64,000 nucleotides of DNA from Antarctobacter heliothermus. GTDB lineage: Bacteria > Pseudomonadota > Alphaproteobacteria > Rhodobacterales > Rhodobacteraceae. Where the stretch lies: the NCBI RefSeq assembly GCF_002237555.1, contig NZ_CP022541.1:124001-188000 (forward strand). The letters are read 5' to 3'. A model generated the notes under the pieces. The model made no database searches and was not told the origin of the DNA. It worked only from the letters and a program-made list of their open reading frames with translations. Shown piece by piece: positions 32,488-41,005 of the stretch (positions within the stretch are counted from its first letter, which is position 1; every line of letters starts with the position of its first letter). The position numbers and the translations under genes were made by a program.

Positions 32488-34032
32488 CTACTCCGCCGCG
32501 ACCTTCTTCAGATGCTTGCGCTCATAAGCGCGCCAGGTCGTTGCCCAGACCGCCGGATCATCCAGCGCAGAGGTCAGCGCCTTGATCGGCCCGTTGTGCG
32601 GCGCGGTCTTGACGATCTCGGCGTCGGCATAGGCCTCCCCGATCACGTGTTCCATCACGTCGATCCAATAGTCGATGTCGTCCTTGGACCACAGCTCTCC
32701 GGCTTCGGGCGTAAAGGGCTCCGCCACCAACCACGGCTCATGACTCAGCCACAGCGCATCGATGCCAAAATCGGTCATCCGGTTTGAGATCTCAAAGATG
32801 GTACAGCCGGTGTCCTGCGTCACCTGCTCAACCGAATGGCGGGTCATTTCCATGCGCGGCACATCGATGCCGGGGTTGGATCGGCTTACACCTTTCACCT
32901 GACCCAGCCGGTGATCCATGTAGTTGTTCGACAGCACCGAAATATCCGCCGCCTCGCGCAGCCCTTCGGCCCCCATTGCCCGCGCCCAGGCATAGGCTTT
33001 CAACACCTGGGGTGCGTTGCCCCAGAATTCGCGCACCCGGCCAATGCTTTGCGGGCGATCCTCGTCCAGCACATAACCTTCACCGGTTTTCACCACCAAG
33101 GGCGAAGGCAGGAACGGCACCAGATGCTCGGCACAGCCATAAGCGCCCACAGCCGGGCCACCGCCGCCCTTGGGCGCGCCGAATGTCTTGTGCAGCATGT
33201 ACATACAGGCATCAAAGCCCAGCTCGCGGGCGCGCAGGCGGCTCATCACGCCGTTGAAATTGGCATGATCGTAAAAACACAGGCCCCCGGCCTCATGCAC
33301 GATCTTCACCCATTCCTTTATGTCCGGGTTGTAAATGCCCATGTCGTCGGGATTGTTCACCATCAGCGCGGCGGTGCGCGGACCGACCACCGATTTCAAC
33401 TGCTCGATGGACGGATACCCGTTTTCCTCCAGCGACAGCGTGATCACCTCAAACCCGGCGGTGTTGGCTGTGGCGGGCGAACAGGGATGCGTCTGGATCG
33501 TGGTGATGATCTGATCGCGCTGCTGCAACTCACCGCGCGACGCATGATAGGCCCGCGTCACGCAGGCATGGGTATAGGCCGCATCCGCGCCGCCCCCCGC
33601 CTGAAAGACAAACTGATACATGCCGCTGACTTCGCACAGGAAATCGCTGAAGTTGTCGTATAACTCCAGAATGCCTTGCAGGCTTTCGGCGTCCTGCAAC
33701 GGGTGCAAATCCTTGAGATGCTCTAGCGCCGCCCGCTCACCGATGCGGGGGTTGTATTTCATCGTGCAGGTGCCAAACAGCGACACCCCCAACATGCCCA
33801 GACACATCTGGCTCAGGTGCAGGTAATGGCGCAGCGCGTCATGTTCCGTCAGCTCTGGCAGCGCCGGTGCGGTCTTGCGCCCCGCCTTGCCGGGTAGCGC
33901 CGGGGCGGGCGCATCGTCGAACACCACGCCGCGACGGCCGGTGCCGGTCATTTCCATTACCACCGGTTCGGACCACTTGGCCGCCTGAAACCCGTTGGAA
34001 CGCTTGAGATAATCCTTGATCGGGGCGGTCAT
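32488..34032 (-). CDS. gcvPB: Glycine dehydrogenase (decarboxylating) subunit 2-like, GcvPB
   Basis: The 514-residue PLP enzyme corresponds to the C-terminal half of glycine-cleavage P-protein. The Schiff-base Lys282 lies in MLHKTFGAPKGGGGP, and GGGADAAYTHA and FYDHANFNG frame the PLP site. It starts with a 4-bp overlap at the end of the GcvPA-like gene. In the known system it decarboxylates glycine with subunit 1 and passes aminomethyl to lipoyl-GcvH. No gcvH, gcvT or lpd is present in the window, and the conserved motif differs from the usual LHKTFxTPHGGGG, so another amino acid substrate is possible. Confidence 0.88.
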   Translation of the reverse strand: MTAPIKDYLKRSNGFQAAKWSEPVVMEMTGTGRRGVVFDDAPAPALPGKAGRKTAPALPELTEHDALRHYLHLSQMCLGMLGVSLFGTCTMKYNPRIGERAALEHLKDLHPLQDAESLQGILELYDNFSDFLCEVSGMYQFVFQAGGGADAAYTHACVTRAYHASRGELQQRDQIITTIQTHPCSPATANTAGFEVITLSLEENGYPSIEQLKSVVGPRTAALMVNNPDDMGIYNPDIKEWVKIVHEAGGLCFYDHANFNGVMSRLRARELGFDACMYMLHKTFGAPKGGGGPAVGAYGCAEHLVPFLPSPLVVKTGEGYVLDEDRPQSIGRVREFWGNAPQVLKAYAWARAMGAEGLREAADISVLSNNYMDHRLGQVKGVSRSNPGIDVPRMEMTRHSVEQVTQDTGCTIFEISNRMTDFGIDALWLSHEPWLVAEPFTPEAGELWSKDDIDYWIDVMEHVIGEAYADAEIVKTAPHNGPIKALTSALDDPAVWATTWRAYERKHLKKVAAE

Positions 34033-35408
34033 GCCAGCGCCTCCTTCAATGTCGTGACCAGATGGTCAATGTCGTCTTGGGTATGCACCTCGGTCACGCA
34101 GATCAGCATTGCGTTGCCCTCGATCCCTGGTTCTCCGGTGATGTCCTTGCCGCCGAACAGACCCTTGGCGCGCAGCGCCGCGTTGATCTGGGCCACCGGC
34201 TTGTCGAACGTGGCCACGAATTCCTTGAACACCGGGCGGGACAGGTCCACGCGCGCGCCGTCCAGCGCATCAATCGCCCGCGCCGCCGCGCCAGAGCGCG
34301 CCATGATCAGCCGCCCAACCTCGGCAAAGCCTTCAGGCCCCATCGCCGCCATATAGGCCGCATTGGCCAGCGCCCACAGGTAGACCGAATTGCCGGTCCA
34401 ATCCTTGCCCTCATCCCGCATCCCGTAAGACGATTGGTGGAACAGCGTCAGGCCAAAGCCATGCTCCCCCGGTTCCCGCGTCTCGGAGATAGAGATGTTC
34501 AGCGTGTTGTATTCCCGCGCATAGCGTTCCTCATCGGGCGAGGCGATAAAGCCCCCTACCCCGCCACCGGCGTACATATGCACACCCAAGGGCTGCGTTG
34601 GTCCCACCGCGATGGTCGCGCCATAAGCCCCCGGCGCCTCCAACAGGCCCAGCGACAGCGGGTCGACGCCCACGATCGCCTCTGCGCCCGCCTCGCGCGC
34701 AATGGCGCACAGCTCACCGGGGTCGGCGTCAATCACACCCAGATATCCGGGCGTCTCAAAGTACAGCGCCCCCGCGCCGTCTATCTTGGTCCGCAGGTCG
34801 TCGCGGTCGATACAGCCATCGGCGCCGACCTTTACCGTCACGATCTCGATGTGGCGGGCCATTTCCGTCGGTTCACAATAGGTCTGCAACACCAACCGGC
34901 GTTCCGGGTCCATGACCTCTGGCACCACCACCTTGCGGCGGCCCGTCATCCGCGCGGCCATCCGAACCGCGTGACCCACGGCACAGCCCCATGAATAGAC
35001 CGGCAACCCGACAAAATCCATGTCCACCAAGGCCCCGATCTGGCTGGTGAATTCAAACCACGCCTGATTGCGCCCGTGGTCCGAGGTGGGCGAGCCAAAC
35101 ACCGAAGTCTGCCATTCATAGCGTCCCACGATCTCATCGCAGATCGCCGGCACATAATGCGGCCAGGCCCCCGCCCCCAGGAAACAGGCCCCTGCGGCGG
35201 GCACCTTGTTCTTGGCCATCATGTCGTCCAGATGCCGCGACAGCGCCACCTCTGACGACAATTGCGGCGGCAGGTCCAACGGCCGGGTCATCCGGTGATC
35301 CTCGGGGATCTGCGCAAACAGCGCCTCGACCGAATTGACCCGCAGCGCGGCCAGCATCTCTGCCTTTGCCGTCCCGCCAGAGTTCCCCATCCATGGATGC
35401 GCTTTCAT
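34029..35408 (-). CDS. gcvPA: Glycine dehydrogenase (decarboxylating) subunit 1-like, GcvPA
   Basis: The 459-residue protein corresponds to the N-terminal half of P-protein: MLAALRVNSVEALFAQIPEDHR at the start, FLGAGAWPHYVPA, and GRNQAWFEFTSQIGALVDMDFVG. Subunit 1 shapes the active site together with GcvPB, with which it overlaps by 4 bp. An AGGAGAG site precedes ATG 35408. It is 21 bp downstream of the NAD-kinase-like gene, so the three form one operon whose promoter carries candidate operator H. Chromosomal glycine cleavage genes usually sit with gcvT and gcvH; here they belong to a catabolic regulon. Confidence 0.87.
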   Translation of the reverse strand: MKAHPWMGNSGGTAKAEMLAALRVNSVEALFAQIPEDHRMTRPLDLPPQLSSEVALSRHLDDMMAKNKVPAAGACFLGAGAWPHYVPAICDEIVGRYEWQTSVFGSPTSDHGRNQAWFEFTSQIGALVDMDFVGLPVYSWGCAVGHAVRMAARMTGRRKVVVPEVMDPERRLVLQTYCEPTEMARHIEIVTVKVGADGCIDRDDLRTKIDGAGALYFETPGYLGVIDADPGELCAIAREAGAEAIVGVDPLSLGLLEAPGAYGATIAVGPTQPLGVHMYAGGGVGGFIASPDEERYAREYNTLNISISETREPGEHGFGLTLFHQSSYGMRDEGKDWTGNSVYLWALANAAYMAAMGPEGFAEVGRLIMARSGAAARAIDALDGARVDLSRPVFKEFVATFDKPVAQINAALRAKGLFGGKDITGEPGIEGNAMLICVTEVHTQDDIDHLVTTLKEALA

Positions 35409-35429
35409 CTTGCTCTCCTGTCGTTCATC

Positions 35430-36506
35430 TTATGCGACCACCCGCATCACCTGCTTGCGCCCCGGCCCGACCGTCACCGGCCAATAGCCGGACAGGTCGG
35501 CATCCAGTGCAGGATCGCCGGTGTCGATGGTCAGTTCCTGTGGCTGCAGCGCGGCCAGTTTGTCCGCCCCGCAAATGACATCTATCGGCGGCAACCCCGC
35601 CGCCCGCAGCATCCGCGCCGAGATCTGCTGATTGCCGCGCCCAAGGACAAAGCCCTGTCCGCCCACAACCGTCAGCACAATCCGCACGCGCCGCCCGTCA
35701 ACCCGCGCGATCAGCGCGCTTTCGTCCAGATCACGGGCCACGACCCGGCCCTTTTCGGCCAGATCGACCCCCAGCAGGGTGCCGCCCCCCAGCCGGTCCT
35801 TGAGCGCCATCATCGTGGCCCCCGGCCCCAGCACATAGACCGTATCCGCGGCCATTCCGGCGACATAGGACGCCAGCGCGGCGTCCATCTCGCCCACCAG
35901 ATCGGTGCCGCCCGCCTTGGGGTTCTGCCGCGCGCCAGAGCTGTCCAGAGGCGTCCGCGCCACCGTGTACAACCGCGCTGACAGCCGTCCGGCCCGGCGC
36001 TCCGCCTCATCCAGATCCAGAATTTCCACCATCTCGGTGCGGCGCTGCGGGTCCGCAAGGAACGCCGCCGCCATCCGGCCCGCGCGCTCCGGGCTACGGG
36101 CAAACACCCCCGAATGCATCTTGACCCCCGACGGCACGCCAAGGATCGGCACACCGTCAGCGTTTGCCGCACAGATGTCGCGTGCGGTGCCGTCCCCCCC
36201 AGCGAACAGGATCAGATCCACCTTGCCCTGCATCGCCGCCACCGCTGCGGCGGTGTCTTCGGCGGTGCCATGAACCGCCCCCGGCCCTGTCAATGTGGTG
36301 CCTTCAGTGGCCAGCGGTCCGGCCAAGATCGGCAAGTCGCTGGTTTGGCGAAAGGCCTGCAGCGCCCGGTCGGCACGCAGGGGGGCCAACGGCGTGCGTC
36401 CCTCGGCCGCCGCGCGGGCCGCAATATCCGACTCATCGCTGCCTTTGCGGGCCATGGCACCGCCCAAACCCGCGACCGGATTTATCACCAGACCCAGCCG
36501 AGACAT
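35430..36506 (-). CDS. ATP-NAD kinase-like (AcoX/diacylglycerol-kinase-fold) protein
   Basis: The 358-residue protein starts LGLVINPVAGLGG and has the kinase-fold signature GGDGTARD at 103-110, followed by GVPSGVKMHSGVFA. This family includes AcoX of acetoin operons and NAD-kinase relatives; real cofactor kinases are usually shorter (about 290 residues). The chosen ATG at 36506 has GGAGG directly next to it, an unusually short spacing. Paired with GcvPAB it could phosphorylate a cofactor or a small metabolite; function unknown. Candidate operator H lies 19-42 bp upstream. Confidence 0.8.
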   Translation of the reverse strand: MSRLGLVINPVAGLGGAMARKGSDESDIAARAAAEGRTPLAPLRADRALQAFRQTSDLPILAGPLATEGTTLTGPGAVHGTAEDTAAAVAAMQGKVDLILFAGGDGTARDICAANADGVPILGVPSGVKMHSGVFARSPERAGRMAAAFLADPQRRTEMVEILDLDEAERRAGRLSARLYTVARTPLDSSGARQNPKAGGTDLVGEMDAALASYVAGMAADTVYVLGPGATMMALKDRLGGGTLLGVDLAEKGRVVARDLDESALIARVDGRRVRIVLTVVGGQGFVLGRGNQQISARMLRAAGLPPIDVICGADKLAALQPQELTIDTGDPALDADLSGYWPVTVGPGRKQVMRVVA

Positions 36507-36524
36507 CCTCCAGTACCGCCTTTT

Positions 36525-36548
36525 CGTACTTTTGTTCGCATATTGAAA
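36525..36548. promoter_or_regulatory. Candidate IclR operator H
   Basis: CGTAC at 36525-36529, TTTT, GTTCGCATATTGAAA at 36534-36548. The context TTTTCGTACTTTTGTTCG is the same as at operator B. It places the GcvPAB-like operon in the same regulon as the genes 13-34 kb away. Confidence 0.66.
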
Positions 36549-36772
36549 CACTGCCGAATCCCTCCGACTCGCGCAAGCGGAAAATCCGATGTGCCGGGCG
36601 TGGTGGTCGGAGGGCTAGATCAGGAAAGCAGATCGGCCGGGCCAGCGCCACCTGGCGTTGTTAGGTTGCTGATGTAAGGCTGAGTTTTTTGGTGAAGGCG
36701 AAGATCAAGCGGTCAACTCGGCCGGCTTTGTCAGGTTGTTCAGTCATGACGAGACCCAGAGCCGCGCTCCGC

Positions 36773-37433
36773 TCAGGCAACCATTTCAGCCGCATAGTTG
36801 TTCCACAGGCTGAACGCTTCAGCCCGAGATTGGCGGTAGGGTGCTGCGGATAGGCGGTGGCGTTTTGGACGGAAGATGGTCGCGGCCTGATCGTGGACGG
36901 ACAGAAAACTCTGCGCCTGGTGTGGGGATTTGAAACGACCCATGATTTTTTCTCTTCGTCGTGTGTGTCGATGTGACGCCTCTCATCGGTTGTTCAAACC
37001 CTTGTGGGAGCGATGATCGACGCTTGGGCAAAGGTCACGGACGGCCACGCCATAGCTGCGCAGTTTGTCCGTCTCGAGGACGCGTGGCACACCCCATCGC
37101 TTCATCATCTTCAACAGGAACCGCTTGGCAGCATGGGTATTTCTGCGGCTTTGCATCAGGATCTCCAGTACATCTCCGTTTGCGTCGACCGCTCGCCAAA
37201 GCCAATGTTTTCGCCCTCGAATTGAAATCACGACCTCGTCCAGGTGCCATTTGTCGGCAGGAACCGGGCGATCACGACGGATCTTGGCCGCTATCTGCGT
37301 TCCGAATCGCTGGCACCATACCCGGATGCTTTCATACGAGACGATTACGCCCCTTTCGGCCATCAAATTCTCGACATCGCGCAGGCTCAGGCCAAACCGA
37401 TGGTACGCCCAGATGGCATAAGAGATGATGGAC
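36773..37433 (-). pseudogene. IS6-family transposase, N-terminus displaced and one internal stop
   Basis: From about 37433 the frame reads FPRSIISYAIWAYHRFG, then the IS6 core with WHLDEVVISI, LETDKLRSYG and HRSHKGLNNR. A TGA at 36983-36985 interrupts it, and the same frame then continues for 69 codons (EASHRHTRRREKIMGRF to NNYAAEMVA) to the normal stop at 36773. A single nonsense codon in an otherwise aligned frame, plus loss of the first codons to an insertion, makes this a pseudogene. The surviving open part is 36983-37366. Confidence 0.85.
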
Positions 37434-37440
37434 CGAGGGA

Positions 37441-37798
37441 AGGGTCGTCAGCAGCTGATAGTCGGGAAGATCCGACAGCAACTCGACGGCCTGGGCCTCG
37501 ATCTGATCGCGCTGCCGGATCAGGCTGCGTTCCTCTGCGAGAACGAGCCGGAACATGCGGACCGCATCAGAGTCAGGGTGGACCGGGAGCCCAACCGAAC
37601 TGACGGCTGTTGCGTAAACATCTGAAAGCATTTGTGCTTTAGACACTTTTCGACCGACGACCTCCCAAGCATCAGAGATGAAGGCATCTCGGTTCATGGC
37701 CGTGATCATGTGCGGCGACGGATACGTCTCCAGAAGTGCCAAGTACCAATCCGTACGCGAGCTTCGGTGGAATCGTTCGGCCTCGGGAAAATACAGCG
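37441..37798 (-). pseudogene. IS110-family transposase copy 1, middle fragment
   Basis: The minus-strand sequence reads LYFPEAERFHRSSRTDWYLALLETYPSPH and continues to PDYQLLTTLP, closely similar to residues of the intact IS110 protein at 38347-39579 (LYWPEADRFHRSSRSDWFFAFLERYPSPH, DDYQLLTSIP). It ends at 37441, where IS6 sequence begins, so the C-terminal third is lost. At 37798 it is cut by the IS3 element. Its upstream part is at 40729-40942. Confidence 0.82.
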
Positions 37799-37858
37799 TG
37801 ACCTGCCCCTTTTTTCAGGGCCAGTCGCAAGTCGAGCTTGTTCCCCTTTTGTGTGCCA

Positions 37859-38209
37859 TCATTCGGCGGCGTGAGCAATGGGCGCAGGCGCGGAGCCATC
37901 AAGTAGCTCAAGCGGCTGCGCCCATTGCGTCTTGTCGAAGGGCCTCGCGGCTGCGAACTCCTCCGGTGTTTGATACTTCAAGCTGCTGTGCGGGCGCTCT
38001 GTGTTGTAATCGATCCTCCACTCTTCGATGATCTCGCGGGCCTCGCCGATGCTGGTGAACCAGTGCTGGTTCAGGCATTCCTCGCGGTATCGCCCGTTAA
38101 AGCTTTCGATATAGGCGTTCTGGGTCGGTTTTCCGGGGTCAATGAAATACAGCTGGACGCCGTGATCATCGGCCCAGCCGTCCATCGCGCGACCGCGCAG
38201 TTCCGGGCC
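37859..38209 (-). pseudogene. IS3 element A OrfB, 3' part
   Basis: It reads GPELRGRAMDGWADDHGVQL, then GKPTQNAYIESFNGRYREECLN with the catalytic Glu, and RPHSSLKYQTPEEFAAARP to the stop at 37859. It joins exactly to the 5' part at 39841-40395 (DILVVDN followed by GPELRG), so the two were one gene before IS110 inserted between the Asn and Gly codons. Confidence 0.85.
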
Positions 38210-39840
38210 ATAACACCTTCGGAATGTTGTTGATGTTGAGGCTATGATTGCCTGCGCAGCCCCCAAATAGCGCAGCAGGTGATCATAGCCGGGTCTCAGG
38301 TCCCTACAGTGGTTTTGCACAAACCACGCCGCAAGGGAGACCGACTATGACCGATGCCACTATTGCACAAACCGAGCCTGTTTTGGTTGCGATTGATATC
38401 GCAAAGGCCCGCCATGAAGTCTTGATCGCTGTTCCGGGCCGAAAGCGCCGCCGCCGTTTGACCGTTCTCAACCAGCTCGACGAATTCAATCGATTGATCT
38501 CTACACTCTCAGAGTATGATCGTCCTGTCCGCGCGGCTTTTGAGGCTACAGGCAATTACCATCGCGCTCTCGCTTACCGGCTTGGGGTGGCCGGTTTCGA
38601 TGTGAAGCTGGTGTCTTCGGTCGCATTGGCGCGCACCCGTGAGGCTTTGAACAACAGTTGGGACAAGAACGATCCGAAAGACGCGCAAGTCATCCTGCAT
38701 ATGATGCTGATCGGGAACGAGCAGTTTTACCACGACCCAATGCTGAGCGGTACGAATGATCTTCAGGAGTTGTCCAAGACGCACGACATAGTCTCGCGCT
38801 CAAAGACGGAACTTTGGCATCGGGTGCTGACCCACTACCTGCCGCTGTATTGGCCCGAGGCTGACCGCTTTCATCGCAGCTCACGCAGCGATTGGTTCTT
38901 TGCCTTTCTCGAACGTTATCCTTCACCGCATTTCATCTCTGCCATGGACCAAGAGGCTTTCATTGCAGATGCTTGGGACGTGGTCGGCCGCAAAGTGTCA
39001 AAAGAACGTTTGCTTGCAGATATTTATCAGACCGCCAAGTTCTCTGTAGGCCTGCCAATTGCGCCGGACTCCGACGCTGCAAGGATGTTCCGTTTGGTCT
39101 TGGGTGAAGGGCGCGGCCTGATTGCCAAACGCAACGAGATTGAGGATCGCGCCGTTGAGCTTCTCAAGACCAACGACGACTATCAACTGCTAACATCCAT
39201 CCCAGGGATCGGGCCGATCAACGCGCTGACCATCCTTGCAGAAGCAGGCGATCTGCGCCGCTTTCGGCATCACCGCCAATTTTTGAAGTTCTGTGGGATG
39301 GACCTCGCAACGATCCAGTCGGGCACATTCCGTGGCCAAACCAAGCTCTCAAAATATGGGAATGCCAGATTACGCCGCACGCTCTGGATGGCCGGTCAGG
39401 TCGCCATCATGCAAAAGACCAACAGCTTCCGCGACAAGTTCGAGCGTTACATCGCCAAGGATCGTCAAAACACGCATTTACGTCGCAAGGCGTATACCGC
39501 AATCGCCGCAAAAATGGCCCGCACCGTGCATGGGATAATAAACCGCGGCGAACCCTATCGTCCCTTCTTTGAGGGATGATTGACAGCAGAAGGACCTTTC
39601 TCTGTAAGGGCCGTAGAGGCGAGCATTCGACCTCGTAGATAATGTTCAGGCCTTCTGCTCAACGACCCGAAGATCTCGTCTTAAGGACGGTGAGAGCCGC
39701 AATAAGCGTACTCTGTGTTTGTTATGGGAGAGACATGTTGTTGACCAAAATGCCGAACTGACACACATTCGAACGTGCTGGAACGCTTCAGCATGACAAT
39801 GACCTGATGCCAAATCAGCCAATTATTCCGCGCATAGGAC
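38210..39840 (+). mobile_element. IS110-family element (copy 2), complete
   Basis: It is bounded by the two halves of the IS3 OrfB gene: left junction after CCGGGCC (38203-38209), right junction before GTTATCGACG (39841). It is about 1.63 kb and has one transposase gene. No clear terminal inverted repeat is seen, as is usual for IS110. The non-coding stretches 38210-38346 and 39580-39840 would hold the bridge-RNA region known for this family. Confidence 0.78.
38347..39579 (+). CDS. IS110-family transposase (DEDD recombinase)
   Basis: The 410-residue protein has an N-terminal DEDD domain (VLVAIDIAKARHEVLIAVPG, FEATGNYHRALAYRL, and KNDPKDAQ with late Asp residues) and the C-terminal transposase_20 domain (LLTSIPGIGPINALTILAEAG, GNARLRRTLWMAG). 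The frame is intact. ATG 38347 is preferred over an upstream in-frame ATG because AAGGGAGA lies about 8 nt upstream and the DEDD domain begins soon after. It is the youngest insertion of the nest and is possibly active. Confidence 0.93.
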   Translation: MTDATIAQTEPVLVAIDIAKARHEVLIAVPGRKRRRRLTVLNQLDEFNRLISTLSEYDRPVRAAFEATGNYHRALAYRLGVAGFDVKLVSSVALARTREALNNSWDKNDPKDAQVILHMMLIGNEQFYHDPMLSGTNDLQELSKTHDIVSRSKTELWHRVLTHYLPLYWPEADRFHRSSRSDWFFAFLERYPSPHFISAMDQEAFIADAWDVVGRKVSKERLLADIYQTAKFSVGLPIAPDSDAARMFRLVLGEGRGLIAKRNEIEDRAVELLKTNDDYQLLTSIPGIGPINALTILAEAGDLRRFRHHRQFLKFCGMDLATIQSGTFRGQTKLSKYGNARLRRTLWMAGQVAIMQKTNSFRDKFERYIAKDRQNTHLRRKAYTAIAAKMARTVHGIINRGEPYRPFFEG

Positions 39841-40395
39841 GTTATCGACGACCAGGATATCGGGGTATCCACGCTCGCGGGCAACGCGCTCCAGCATGTC
39901 CACGACCCGCTCGCCGGGCAGTGAAAAGTCCACCTCGATGGCCGGGCACTCGCGGGTGCAGTCGTCTTTGAGGTTGGCGGTGCGGAACTTGCGGCCATTG
40001 GCCAGCGCGTCGCTGGTGAAGTCGAGCGACCAGCGCTGGTTGGGGGCAATCGGGCACCAGTTGCCCTCGCGCGCCTCGCGGGGGATCTTCTTGCGCTTTG
40101 TGCGGCGCAGCCACAGGCGTTCTTCGCGGTAGATGCGCTCGACCACCTTCACGTTCACCCTGAAGCCCTCACGGACCAGCTTGGCATGCAGCATGCGATA
40201 GCCATACCGCCGGTGCTTGCCTGACAGGGTAATCAGGCGCTCTCTCAGTCGCGCGTGGCGGTCTGGCCGGGCCTGATAGACCAGGCTCGACCGTGAAATC
40301 CCGACCAGCCTGCACGCTCGCCGCTCCGTGAACTGATGCTCATCCATCAGCCTCTTCACGGCATCCCGGCGGCGTGCAGGCGTCAGGAGTTTTTT
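39841..40395 (-). pseudogene. IS3 element A OrfB, 5' part
   Basis: From the frameshift site the frame reads through KRLMDEHQFTERRACRLVGISRSS, HRRYGYRMLHAKLVREG, NQRWSLDFTSDAL (first catalytic Asp) and GYPDILVVDN (second Asp region), where the IS110 insertion breaks it. AUG-initiated reading starts at 40359. A run of six A residues (T at 40390-40395 on the plus strand) at the OrfA end is the expected -1 frameshift site for making OrfAB. Confidence 0.87.
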
Positions 40396-40649
40396 GCCAG
40401 CAGCCCCTTGAGACCGGCGTTATCCAGCATGGCATCCGCCAGAAGCCGCTTCAGCTCCGCATTCTCGGCTTCCAGATCCTTCAGCCGGCGCAGCTCGGAA
40501 ACCGTCATGCCGCCATACTTGGCCTTCCACTTGTAGAGCGTGGCGTTCGACATGCCGTGCTTGCGGCATAACTCCGAGACCTTCGCCCCGGCCGCATACT
40601 CCTGCAGGATCCCGACAATCTGTTCCTCGGTGAAACGTGATTTGCGCAT
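40383..40649 (-). CDS. IS3 element A OrfA (helix-turn-helix protein)
   Basis: The 88-residue protein is typical of IS3 OrfA: RFTEEQIVGILQEYAAGAKV, helix-turn-helix ELCRKHGMSNATLYKWKAKYGG, then a leucine-zipper helix LRRLKDLEAENAELKRLLAD that dimerises the transposase. It ends LLAKNS at the slippery A-run. The gene itself is intact although the element cannot transpose with a broken OrfB. Confidence 0.9.
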   Translation of the reverse strand: MRKSRFTEEQIVGILQEYAAGAKVSELCRKHGMSNATLYKWKAKYGGMTVSELRRLKDLEAENAELKRLLADAMLDNAGLKGLLAKNS

Positions 40650-40728
40650 CGTCTGTTCTCCTCGTCGTTTTGAACGTTACGAGAACAAACTCTACTTTTG
40701 AATGGCCCAGTTCTTTGGGGGCAGGTCA

Positions 40729-40942
40729 AGCGGCAGGTAATGTGTCAGGATGCGATGCCAGAGTTCGGTCTTCGAGCGCGAGACGATCTCGTGGGTCTTC
40801 GACAGTTCCTGAATGTCGGCGGTACCGGTGACAAGCGGGTCATGGAAGAATTGCACAGATCCGATCTCCAGCATGTGCAGGATGACTTGGGCGTCCTTCG
40901 GATCGTTCTTGTCCCAGCTATTGTGCAGGACTTCGCGTGTAC
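40729..40942 (-). pseudogene. IS110-family transposase copy 1, upstream fragment
   Basis: It reads TREVLHNSWDKNDPKDAQV, then FHDPLVTGTADIQELSKTHEIVSRSKTELWHRILTHYLPL, homologous to residues about 98-165 of the intact IS110 protein. It is continuous with 37441-37798 once IS3 element A and one AGCG copy are removed. The N-terminal 95 or so residues are missing at the junction with IS3 element B. Confidence 0.82.
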
Positions 40943-41005
40943 GAGAGGTGGTCCCGGATTTTCGACCAGTTTGCCGCCTTGCTAAGCTATAGCATTGGTT
41001 TCATT

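Larger units (their letters stand above)
37799..40728 (-). mobile_element. IS3-family element A, interrupted by IS110
   Basis: The terminal inverted repeats are TGACCTGCCCC at 37799-37809 and its complement ending at 40728. A 4-bp target duplication AGCG flanks it (37795-37798 and 40729-40732). After removal of the inserted IS110 (38210-39840) the element is about 1.3 kb, the normal IS3 size. It had inserted into IS110 copy 1. Confidence 0.82.

Noticed and set aside
37678..38031. Plus-strand frames inside the IS nest
   Set aside because: They are antisense to IS110 and IS3 fragments and cross element boundaries.
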